NCBI GenBank assembly: GCA_037974335.1
Contig: CM075761.1
Span: 12,947,543-13,011,542 of the forward strand
Source of the DNA: Prionace glauca
Lineage: Eukaryota > Chordata > Chondrichthyes > Carcharhiniformes > Carcharhinidae
Direction of reading: 5' to 3'
Length of the DNA: 64,000 bases
Shown here: positions 57,301 to 64,000 of the stretch, piece after piece
Numbering within the stretch: the stretch's first letter is position 1
How the letters are laid out: every line of letters starts with the position of its first letter
Made by a program: the position numbers and the translations under genes
The notes under the pieces: model-generated
What the model was told of the DNA's origin: nothing
Seen by the model: the letters and a program-made list of their open reading frames with translations, nothing else
Databases searched by the model: none

Positions 57301-60300
57301 TGGATTGCCATAAGCATAGACAAGGGTCATGGGTGGAGGGGGGACTCATAATGTTAAAATGGCGGCGCGGGCTCGTTGGGCCGAAGGGCCTGTTTCCCGG
57401 GCTCTTTTGTTCTTTGTTCTTTGAATATTTTTCTATACCCACACGTAGACATACAGACGCACAGTTATGCACCTATACATACAAATAGACACACACGCGC
57501 TCAGATATTTGTCTTTTCACATGCACACACACACACACACGAACACAGCCACACAGATATTTACCTACACACACACACATAGACACATACAATCAGAGGT
57601 TTATCGATATGCACACAGACACACACGCTCAGGTATTAACCTATACGCACACGTGAACACAGGCCTAGATGTACAGCCATATACGCAGTCCGATACAAAC
57701 AAATTCACATCCATAACTACACACATACATCTGAGTGGACGCCACATACCAACCGACTCAAGAACAGCTTCCTCCGTGCTGCCGTCGGAATTTTGAACGT
57801 TAAATTCAGCTGATCTTTGTTTATACCCTAGCTATCACCTATCAGTCACCAGTGGGGTGCCCCAGGGATCTGTTTCAGTCACCAGTGGGGTGCCCCAGGG
57901 ATCTGTTCAGTCACCAGTGGGGTGCCCCAGGGATCTGTTCTGGGACCCTTGTTGTTTGTCATTTTCATAAATGACCTGGATGAGGAAGTGGAGGGATGGG
58001 TTAGCAAGTTCGCTGATGACACGAAGGTCGGCGGTGTTGTGGATGGTCTGGAAGGATGTCAAAAGTTGCAGCAGGACATAGATAGGATGCAGGAATGGGC
58101 GGAGAAGTGGCAGATGGACTTCAACGCGGATAAATGTGTAGTAGTCCATTTCGGCAGAACCAACGGGATGAACGAGTACACTATTAAGGGCAGGGGTCTT
58201 AGTAGCGTTGAAGAGCAGAAGGATCTCGGGGTCCGGGTTCACAGGACTCTTAAATCGGCCTCGCAGGTGGAGGAGGTGGTCAAGAAGGCGTATGGTGTAC
58301 TGGCCTTCATTAATCGAGGGATTGAGTTTAGGAGTCGGGAGGTAATGCTGCAACTTTACAGGACCCTCGTCAGGCCTCATTTGGAGTACTGTGCGCAGTT
58401 CTGGTCGCCTCACTATAGGAAAGACGTAGAAGCTATTGAAAGGGTGCAGAGGAGATTTACAAGGATGTTGCCTGGACTGGGAGGCATGCCTTATGAAGAT
58501 AGGTTGAGGGAGCTGGGACTCTTTTCCCTGGAGAGGCGAAGGTTGAGAGGCGACCTGATAGAAGTTTATAAAATGTTGAGAGGAATAGATAGGGTGGACT
58601 CTCAGAGGCTATTTCCCCGGGTTGAAATGGTCGCTACGAGAGGACACAGATTTAAGATGCGGGGAGGGAAGTACAGAGGTGATGTTAGGGGTAAGTTTTT
58701 CACTCAGAGGGTGGTGAGTGATTGGAATCGGCTGCCGTCGTCGGTGGTGGAGGCGAACTCGCTGGGGTCTTTTAAAAGACTTCTGGATGAGTATATGGGG
58801 TTTAATGGGATTGGGGGTTATAGATAGGTCTATAGATTGGTGGGGTTGATGCGATCGGCGCAACTCGAGGGCCGAAGGGCCTGTTTGTGCTGTAATGTTC
58901 TATGTTCTATGTTCTATGATTGTAACACCGCATTCCGCACCCTCTCATTTCCTTCTCCCCGATGTACTCTATGAACTGTTTGCTTTGTTTGCATAATGCA
59001 CACGAAACAATACTTACAACTGTGTACATGTGACAATAATAAATCAAATGAAATCAAACGCACAAGTGCTCAGAGATATATCTGCATACCACGCACACAC
59101 ACAGACACACATATACGCGCACACACATATACACAGACACACACACCACATACACAAACACACCACACACTTACAGACACACGCACATGAACACACTCGC
59201 ACACACACTTAAGTACGGACACACATAATCATACATGTGTATTTATACACACACATATATATCCCCAGATGCCTAGGATGGATTAAATTAATCCAATTGT
59301 CTCAAAAGTTGAATAGAAGCCTCCAATATACAGAGTAATATTTCACCTTTCCACTTATCTGTTGTTTTGGGTTTCGATACACTCTTCGTCCAATACGTCC
59401 CTGGAGTCCCCAGTTGAACAATACAAGTGCAGACAGCGCCGCTTCTCCAGGTTACCCCCGGCACCATGACATGACTCCAGATGCTGTAGGTCCCGTCCCC
59501 CTCCATTGTCCCGGGATCACTCGATCCTTCAGTGACCAAACCGGAAATATTCCAGAAAACAGCAATCTGATTGGAAGAAACTCCACTGACCAAACACACA
59601 AAGGGGACGGCATCATTCACATCTGGCTCAGACGGCGGGAGAAATACCTGCACAGCCGTCTTGGAGGTAGAACTGTCTGGACAGAAATTGGGAGACAGTG
59701 AATGACTAATTTAGACAACTTGGTAATTCCGCGCACAATCTGGATTCATTCCACTTGCTCTCTTACCTCCAACCAATAGTGTGGGTCCATTCTGGAACCG
59801 TGCAGAGCCACCCAGTTCAGCACAGTAGTAGGATCCCGAGTCATTCGCTTGGACATTGCGAATTTCCAGTATCAATTCGCGTTTGCCGTGGCCTTTTTTA
59901 GAAATAAACTTACAACCCCCCTCCGGACAGGGTGAGGTATCGATTATTTTAGGGATTTCACCAACTCTTTGTTTGTACCAGACATAGATATCCACGAGTT
60001 CGACCTCAGCTGTGCGTTGACAGGTTAAATTTACCGTCTTGCCGACTCCAGCTGTCACTGTGAAGGATCCGTGAGGTAGAGAGGGTTCCAAATCTGTAAC
60101 TAGAGGGATTATTGACACATTACCATAGATTGTTTCGACATAGAAAACAGCCGTTTGACAAACGGCTGTAAATTAAGAACAATCTCCTTAATCTCTAAAT
60201 AGACTGGGTCTGTACTCGTTGGAGTTTAGAAGGATGAGGGGGGATCTTATAGAGACGTATAAGATAATGAAGGGGATGGATAGGGTAGAGGTAGAGAGAT

Positions 60301-61207
60301 TCTCCCCGCTTAGAAAGGATAGCAGGACTAGAGGGCACAGCCTCAAGATAAAAGGGAGGGGGTTTAGAACGGAGTTGAGGAGGAATTTCTTCACTCAAAG
60401 GGTGGTGAATCTCTGGAATTCTCTGCCCGTTGAAGTGGTGGAGGCGACCTCACTGAATATATTTAAGTCACGGGTAGATAGGTTTCTGATAGTCATGGGA
60501 ATTAAGGGTTATGCGGAGAGAGCGGGAAAGTGGAACTGATCCACTTCAGATCAGCCATGATCTTATTGAATGGCGAGGCAGGCTCGAAGGGCTGGATGGC
60601 CCTACTCCTGCTCCTATTTCTGATGTTTAATGTCTTCAGTTATACTTTCTTAGATTTATTTCCCTATTTGCATTTCCTTCCCTTGAAAGCAAGAAACAGA
60701 AATGAAACAAAATCCCTCCTATGGATCACTGGGCCCCTTTTGAAGTGCTGTCGCCGGTCGGCAAGATGGTCGTCACCACTGCCTCATAGCGCTGGGGACT
60801 CGAGTTCAACTCCTGGCTGGGGGGGGGGGGGTCACTCTTTGTGCACGTTCTCCCCGTGCCTGCGCGGGAGTTTCCTCGCACAGTGCGAAAGATGTGCTGG
60901 TTCGGTGCACTTGGCCATTCTCCCTCGGTGTACCCGCATAGTGCGGTAGTATAGCAACAAGGGGATTTTCACAATAACTTCATTAGAGTGTCGGTGTAAA
61001 AGTAAAGTTTATTTATTAGTGACAAGTAAGGCTTTCATTAACACTGCAATGAAGTTCCTGTGAAAATCCCATGGAAGCCGACTTGTGACACTAATGCTTA
61101 AAATCGAATTTGGCTGATGGCAATTTAAACGTCTCACCTGGAACATACTTACCATAAGCCCGTAACAGCTGGAGAATGATTATCAGGGATAAAGATTGCT
61201 GGGACAT
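48311..61207 (-). CDS. Gene B: germline-joined VJ-C1 receptor with tyrosine tail
   Basis: Seven exons join in phase into 321 residues plus stop: leader 61153-61207, VJ 59767-60093, C1 59347-59676, TM 50285-50386, and tail exons 50152-50175, 48496-48545 and 48311-48388. The V domain has C43, W57, YYC at 107-109, an extra cysteine pair CPEGGC (74-79), and a J-like strand FQNGPTLLVG (118-127) in the same exon. The C1 domain has C155, W169, DGTY (188-191) and C210. The helix (about 244-264) has no charged residue. The tail carries KYPRM and PLYASLNL, then a lysine-rich end. YASL is close to an ITIM, but Pro at -2 departs from the consensus. Inhibitory signalling is therefore a guess. The 8.96-kb C1-TM intron is packed with repeats. 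Confidence 0.85.
48496..48545 (-). CDS. Gene B exon 6, cytoplasmic tail
   Basis: Acceptor ACACACAG, donor GTGAGT, 50 nt, starting in phase 1 and ending in phase 0, like the 59-nt tail exon of gene A. It encodes RDRRQTEANLTAQRGNQ, hydrophilic and without a known motif. Confidence 0.7.
48640..48838 (+). mobile_element. CR1-c-like 3' end in gene B intron 5
   Basis: GGTGGTGAGGGACTGGAATG to GTAATGTTCTATGTTCTG, opposite to the gene. Confidence 0.75.
48850..49130 (+). mobile_element. SINE-B
   Basis: GTGTCTGTGGGAATTTGCAT to GCTGTGTTGTTCTTTAATC. Confidence 0.8.
49131..49495 (+). mobile_element. CR1-like LINE 3' end, diverged
   Basis: HSLEFRRVRWDLIETHEILT frame, then the GGCCGAATGGCGTCCTC tail. Confidence 0.6.
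50152..50175 (-). CDS. Gene B exon 5, 24-nt cytoplasmic microexon
   Basis: A 24-nt exon encoding EAKYPRMK between an AGAAGACAG acceptor and a GTGAGT donor. The acceptor 7 nt further upstream (TTTTAG) is stronger by eye but would break the frame. This boundary is the one that lets the TM exon, this exon and the two tail exons read in one frame. It has no counterpart in gene A. Confidence 0.6.
50285..50386 (-). CDS. Gene B exon 4, transmembrane segment
   Basis: Acceptor TCTCTATAG, donor GTGAGG, 102 nt. The phase fits the C1 donor 8.96 kb upstream. It encodes WCRFTFSVG, a helix IPALVIPILLLVVFSIW and the basic stop-transfer CKKGRS. There is no acidic or basic residue inside the helix. Confidence 0.8.
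50521..50985 (-). mobile_element. CR1-b LINE 3' end in gene B intron
   Basis: Minus-strand NFFTQRVVNLWNSLPIEVVE; tail at 50525. It follows an 18-20 nt poly-G. Confidence 0.8.
51105..51248 (+). mobile_element. SINE-B 3' end
   Basis: ACCATAAGCATAGACATGGG to TTGTTCTTTGTTCTTTG. Confidence 0.78.
51249..51765 (-). mobile_element. CR1-like LINE 3' fragment
   Basis: Plus view GGATACAGGAGCAGAATTCG, then the complement of an ORF2 C-terminus to AACCTCCTCTGGACGG at 51700. Confidence 0.65.
51855..52075 (-). mobile_element. SINE-B, left arm of inverted pair
   Basis: Plus view AGAACAACCCAGCACGGGAA to GTGTGGGAGGAAACC. Confidence 0.82.
52078..52425 (+). mobile_element. SINE-B, right arm of inverted pair
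   Basis: GATGGGCACCACAACAGATT to GTTGTTCTTTG, a full-length copy facing away from the left arm. Confidence 0.86.
52435..52530 (-). mobile_element. SINE-B 3' end
   Basis: Plus view AACAAAGAACAAAACAGCCC to TTAACATTATGAGTCCCC. Confidence 0.75.
52955..53096 (-). mobile_element. SINE-A, 3' half (split)
   Basis: Plus view ACCATAGAAACCCTACAACA to CATCTCAGGACACTA, interrupted by CR1-a; the rest is at 54668. Confidence 0.82.
53097..54667 (-). mobile_element. CR1-a LINE, longest copy, RT to 3' end
   Basis: Minus-strand ORF2: EDWRIADVVPIFKKGNRDSP, NSQHGFVKGRSCLTSL, VYMDFSKAFDKVPH, SGVPQGSVLGPLLF, the FADD catalytic box near 54000, then the C-terminal region to the tail. One nonsense change (TAC to TAG near 53630) is the only break I noticed. 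The endonuclease is missing because of 5' truncation. Confidence 0.92.
54668..54857 (-). mobile_element. SINE-A, 5' half (split)
   Basis: Plus view TAACGGGCAATTTTTAGCAC to CACTGTGCTACCGTCCTGCC, completing the SINE-A at 52955. Confidence 0.82.
54965..56560. repeat. 70-bp minisatellite, about 23 copies
   Basis: Unit: CCCGGGAGTGAGTTACAGAC ... GGTTTATATATAGAATAACA. Variant units (GAGTGGTGG, GAGAGCTTCGG, TATACAGAAT) recur in the same order about 560 bp apart, showing a higher-order duplication. It lies in the C1-TM intron of gene B. Confidence 0.93.
56600..57170 (+). mobile_element. CR1-c-like LINE 3' part
   Basis: Long open frame: RVQKRFTRMLPGMEGRSYEE, GRFFTQRVVRDWNALPAAVV, then the tail at 57160. 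Well preserved. Confidence 0.85.
57290..57428 (+). mobile_element. SINE-B 3' end
   Basis: TCCCTCAACGTGGATTGCCA to TTTTGTTCTTTGTTCTTTG. Confidence 0.8.
57430..57740. repeat. CA-rich microsatellite
   Basis: Imperfect (CA)n with CAGATATT and TATACGCACA variants. Confidence 0.85.
57742..57842 (+). mobile_element. L2-like LINE 3' region, left part
   Basis: ACCGACTCAAGAACAGCTTC to ACCCTAGCTATCACC; continues at 58919 past CR1-a. Confidence 0.7.
57843..58918 (+). mobile_element. CR1-a LINE with intact ORF2 C-terminal 301 codons
   Basis: Starts at SGVPQGSVLGPLLF, FADDTKVGG catalytic box, through FNGIGGYR to a GTTCTAT tail, with no stop. The first 33 bp are present three times in tandem (starts 57843, 57876, 57908). 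Confidence 0.92.
58919..59062 (+). mobile_element. L2-like LINE 3' tail, right part
   Basis: ATTGTAACACCGCATTCCGC to GACAATAATAAATCAAATG, completing the element at 57742. Confidence 0.7.
59080..59265. repeat. CA-rich microsatellite
   Basis: (CA)n with TATACGCG variants, 80 bp from the gene B C1 exon. Confidence 0.85.
59347..59676 (-). CDS. Gene B exon 3, C1-set domain
   Basis: The acceptor is TCTGTCCAG; the donor GTGAAA follows WK. Landmarks are VFLPPSEP at the A strand, FVCLVSG (C155), FWNISG (W169 and a sequon at the place of NVS in gene A), GDGTYSIWS and CTC (C210). The shared WN(V/I)SG, DGTY, TWRSGA and CTC elements mark genes A and B as paralogues. Confidence 0.88.
59767..60093 (-). 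CDS. Gene B exon 2, joined V-J domain
   Basis: The acceptor is CTAGTTACAG and the donor GTAAGA, phase 1 on both sides. The V-set core is clear: NLTC (C43), VWYKQR (W57), ANDSGSYYC (C109). The CDR3-like loop is very short, and strand G follows at once as RFQNGPTLLVGG, in which the first glycine of FGxG has become Gln. A CPEGGC pair in the C'-D region suggests an extra small disulfide loop, absent from gene A. Confidence 0.88.
60190..60630 (+). mobile_element. CR1-b LINE 3' end in gene B leader intron
   Basis: Open frame EFRRMRGDLIETYKIMKGMD to RFLIVMGIKGYAERAGKWN, then the CCTACTCCTGCTCCTATTTC tail. Confidence 0.85.
60740..61015 (+). mobile_element. SINE-C
   Basis: GGTCGGCAAGATGGTCGTCA, B-box-like GAGTTCAACTCC, then AAAGTAAAGTTTATTTATTA. 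Confidence 0.65.
61016..61085 (-). mobile_element. SINE-C 3' end, inverted
   Basis: TTAACACTGCAATGAAGTTC is the complement of the SINE-C 3' region; tail-to-tail with the previous copy. Confidence 0.6.
61153..61207 (-). CDS. Gene B exon 1, signal peptide
   Basis: The ATG at 61205-61207 starts MSQQSLSLIIILQLLRAY, a hydrophobic leader ending in a consensus GTAAGT donor in phase 1. It joins the VJ exon across a 1-kb intron that has received a CR1-b and a SINE-C copy. Confidence 0.82.
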
Positions 61208-61735
61208 TTTGCAGAGGTGAGCAACCAGTTTGTGTTCGCTGGGCTGTCGAGGACTGACCTGGGCTCGGTCCCAATTAATGGTCGCACTTTATGATGCGGT
61301 GGAAACTACGACAACGGGCGCAATGGAAAGTGTGCCCCAGTGCTGAGGGCCTGCCCTTCTGAATGATACATGCATTTGACACATTATGGTCACGCCTACA
61401 CGTGACAATGGCCAAATAATAGAATATCCACACAGAGCTTGACTGATTTGTCGTTCGATAGGATCACAGGCCAATCATTGCGGGGATGTGTGCTTGAATA
61501 TGTAAGTTAAAGTTTACTTTATTTCCAGGTTATGAAGTGTGGCGGCTTAGTTTGGGAGCATGAGGGCGGGGAACTCGCTGAAACTTATAGAATATTGAAA
61601 GCCTGGGGTAGAGTGAGACGTGAAAAACATGTTCAGAATAGAATGGAATAGAATGTGTAGAAGGCGGCCATTTAGTCCTTCGAGCCTGCAGTGACAATGA
61701 CCTCATACAAGGCATATCCCCATAACGCCATGTTA
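61208..61735. other. Gene B upstream region, no recognised repeat
   Basis: Directly upstream of the gene B start on the minus strand. No TATA box or other element is clear enough to call. Confidence 0.3.
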
Positions 61736-61736
61736 T

Positions 61737-61865
61737 AGAACATAGAACACTACAGCACAAACAGGCCCTTCGGCCACAAGTTGCACCGATCATATCCATA
61801 CCTACTCGGCCCATTTGTAAATCTCAATCCCTTTAAATCCCATGTACTCATCAATTGCCGAGACC
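61737..61865 (-). mobile_element. CR1-a-like 3' end
   Basis: Plus view AGAACATAGAACACTACAGC, then GGCCACAAGTTGCACCGATC. Confidence 0.7.
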
Positions 61866-62055
61866 CCTGACACCTAGGGCAATTTATCCAACTGACCCAT
61901 CCATTTTGGACTGAGGGAATGAACACAAGTTCCCACAGGATTGCCGTGCAGACAGGAGGAGAGTGTGTTAACGCCACACAGTCACCCAAGGTCGGAATTG
62001 AACTCCAGTCTCTGGTGCTGTGAGGCAGCCGTACTAACCATGTGCCACCGTCCAT
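61866..62055 (-). mobile_element. SINE-A-like fragment
   Basis: Plus view GACACCTAGGGCAATTTATC to GTGCCACCGTCC; diverged. Confidence 0.6.
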
Positions 62056-62059
62056 TGTA

Positions 62060-62370
62060 GACTTGGCTCCAGTGCACAGGCTCAGAGTAAAGGGTTGATC
62101 CTTTAGAAATAAGATGAGAAGGAATTACACAGTGAGCACGTGAGGTACTCTGTGGAATTCATTGTCACAGAAGGCTAATTTATTGGCTGTATTTAAGAAA
62201 GCGATTGATAGATACATCCTTGATTGGCAAGTATTTCAAAGGTTTAGGGGAAAAGGCAGGAGAATGAAGTTGAGAAACATAACAGCCATGATCGAATGGC
62301 AAAGCAGAATCGATGGGCAGAATGGCGTAATTATGATCCTTTATCATATGGCTTTATGGCATTTATTAAT
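62060..62370 (+). mobile_element. CR1-like LINE 3' end, diverged
   Basis: TCTGTGGAATTCATTGTCAC and a LLAVFKKAIDRYILD frame, then ATCGATGGGCAGAATGGCGT. Confidence 0.55.
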
Positions 62371-62436
62371 CATCTCTATGGGCCAATTGATTGGTGGTGT
62401 TGAGTTGTCTTCTTAGAACATAGAGCATGTATCTTT

Positions 62437-62782
62437 AGGGCGGCACGGCAGCACAGTGGGTTAGCACTGCTGATTCACAGCTCCAGGGTCCTGTGTTCGA
62501 TTCCTGGCTCAGGTCACTGTTTGTGTGGAGTTTGCACATTCTCCTCGTGACTGCGTGGGTTTCCTCTGGGTACTCTGGTTTCCTCCCACAGTTCAAAAAT
62601 GTGTGGGTTAGGTTGATTGACCATGTTAAAATTGCCCCTTAGTGTGTTGGGATGCGTAGGTTAGAGGGGTTAGTGAGTGTAATATGTAGGGATATAGGGG
62701 TAGGACCTGGGCGGGATTGTGTTCGGTGCAGACTCGATGGGCCGAAGGGCTTCTTTCTGCACTGTAGGGTTTTGTGATATCA
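62437..62782 (+). mobile_element. SINE-A, full length
   Basis: AGGGCGGCACGGCAGCACAG head, B box GTTCGATTCC, tail CACTGTAGGGTTTTGTGAT. Confidence 0.86.
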
Positions 62783-62784
62783 TT

Positions 62785-63185
62785 GATGTGTACAGCACTG
62801 GAACTGACCCTTCGCCCCTCGATCTTCACGCCAAATTAAACTAAACACTTCTGCCTGACCTTGATCCATATCCTTCTTTTCCTTGCATACTCATGCCCTT
62901 ATCTAAAAGCCCCCCCGGAACGCCCCTATCGTACCTGCCTTCAGCCCATTCCAGGCATCTCCAAATCTCTGTGTAAACAATTTGCTCCTCACATCTCCTT
63001 TGAACTTTCCCCTCTCACCTTAAGTGCGTGTCCCTTAGTATTTGACGTTTCAAATCTGGGGAAAAAAAGATTTTGACTGCCAACACTAACTATGACTATC
63101 ACAATTTTATAGACTTCTATCAGGTCTCCCCTCAGCCTCTGCCGCTCCAGAGAAAACAACTTCTGCACCTTCTCTATGACAGTCC
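62785..63185 (-). mobile_element. CR1-like LINE 3' fragment
   Basis: Minus-strand KLFSLERQRLRGDLIEVYKI at about 63130; 3' end near 62790. Confidence 0.65.
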
Positions 63186-63439
63186 ATGTGCTACACCAAC
63201 AGTACCAAGTAAGGAGTGAGGTCCAACCCGCTGTGGAACGGCAATAAATTTCCAGCATATTGTCTCTGATTGGGAAGGGAGCTTGATGGCAATGATGTCC
63301 CCATGGGTGTGCTCTCTTTGTCCTTCTAGCCGAATAATGTGTGGAATTGGAAAGTGAATGACAGGAATATAGATTGAATGTAATAGAACACACTATGCGC
63401 CATTCTGAAAAAAAGTTTTATTGTTGCAATTATTGATAT
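63186..63439. other. No recognised feature
   Basis: No repeat family or exon could be supported. Confidence 0.3.
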
Positions 63440-64000
63440 AAAAACATAGGCAATATAAGCAAGCGGAGGCCATTCGGCCTTTTGAACCTGTTCCGTCATT
63501 CACCTTGGTCAAGGCTGATAATCAAATTCAATATCCTGATTGCCTCCTTTCTCCCAATCTCTTTTGCTCCAAGAGATCATAGAACCCTACAGTGCAGAAA
63601 CAGACCCTTCGAGTCTGCACCGAACACAATTCCACCCAGGCCCTGCCCCCATACCCCTACATATTTTACCCGCTAATCCACGCAGCTCAGGACACTAAGG
63701 GGCAATTTTATCATGGCCAATCCACCTAACCCACACATCTTTGGACTGTGGGACGAAACCCACGCAGACACGAGGAGAATGTGCAAACTCCACACAGACA
63801 GTGACCCAAGCCTGGAATCGAACCCCTGGAGCTGTGAAGCAGCAGTGCTAACCCACTGTGCTACCGTGCCGCCACATATTAGAAGATATTTATTCTAATT
63901 CCTTCTTGAAATCACAAAGCGTTTTGGCCTCAGCAGCTTTCTGTGGTAGTGAATGTCACACACTGGCCACCCTCTGGATGAAGACATTTCTCTCCATCAA
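63440..64000 (-). mobile_element. CR1-like LINE split by SINE-A
   Basis: 63440-63575 (3' end: GGAGGCCATTCGGCCTTTTG in plus view) and 63880-64000 are consecutive parts of one element. Confidence 0.65.
63576..63875 (-). mobile_element. SINE-A, nested
   Basis: Plus view ATCATAGAACCCTACAGTGC to GTGCTACCGTGCCGCC. Confidence 0.85.

Overview
The window is a repeat-dense stretch of vertebrate nuclear DNA, most probably from a cartilaginous fish (shark or ray). The clues are compact immunoglobulin-superfamily exons with a conserved phase-1 pattern, set in a dense mix of CR1-type LINEs, L2-like LINEs and several SINE families. The taxonomic call is inference. No bacterial, organellar, retroviral or LTR-element features were recognised.

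The host genes are one small family of germline-joined VJ-C1 membrane receptors, found by following splice sites and codon phase. Gene A (minus, 23647 to 19407) has leader, VJ, C1 and transmembrane exons; these give an uninterrupted 292-residue reading if the last exon is read to its stop. A further 59-nt tail exon suggests a second, spliced form. Gene B (minus, 61207 to 48311) has seven exons (leader, VJ, C1, TM and three cytoplasmic) that join in phase into 321 residues, ending in a tail with a YASL motif. Both VJ exons already carry a J-like strand after the Y-Y-C of the V domain, so no rearrangement is needed. A decayed VJ plus C1 pair lies at 37985-38685 (minus). A TM plus tail fragment on the opposite strand (35258-35500) is probably the inverted 3' half of a related copy.

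Layout: 1-19 kb is nested LINE/SINE sequence with CA-rich tandem repeats and stretches where nothing is recognised. 19-24 kb is gene A, whose C1-TM intron holds a 1.4-kb array of a 52-bp unit taken from a SINE. 24-35 kb is nested CR1 and SINE insertions plus one unassigned candidate exon. 35-39 kb holds the broken receptor copies. 39-48 kb has L2-like and CR1 fragments and two long palindromes. 48-61 kb is gene B, whose C1-TM intron is about 9 kb and holds young CR1 copies, inverted SINEs and a 1.6-kb minisatellite with a 70-bp unit. 61-64 kb is more nested repeats.

How the genes work together is inference: two non-rearranging receptors with the same ectodomain plan but different tails (acidic in A, tyrosine-containing in B) resemble the paired innate receptors of other IgSF families. 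Subfamily labels (CR1-a to -d, SINE-A to -D) are mine and serve only for cross-reference inside this window.
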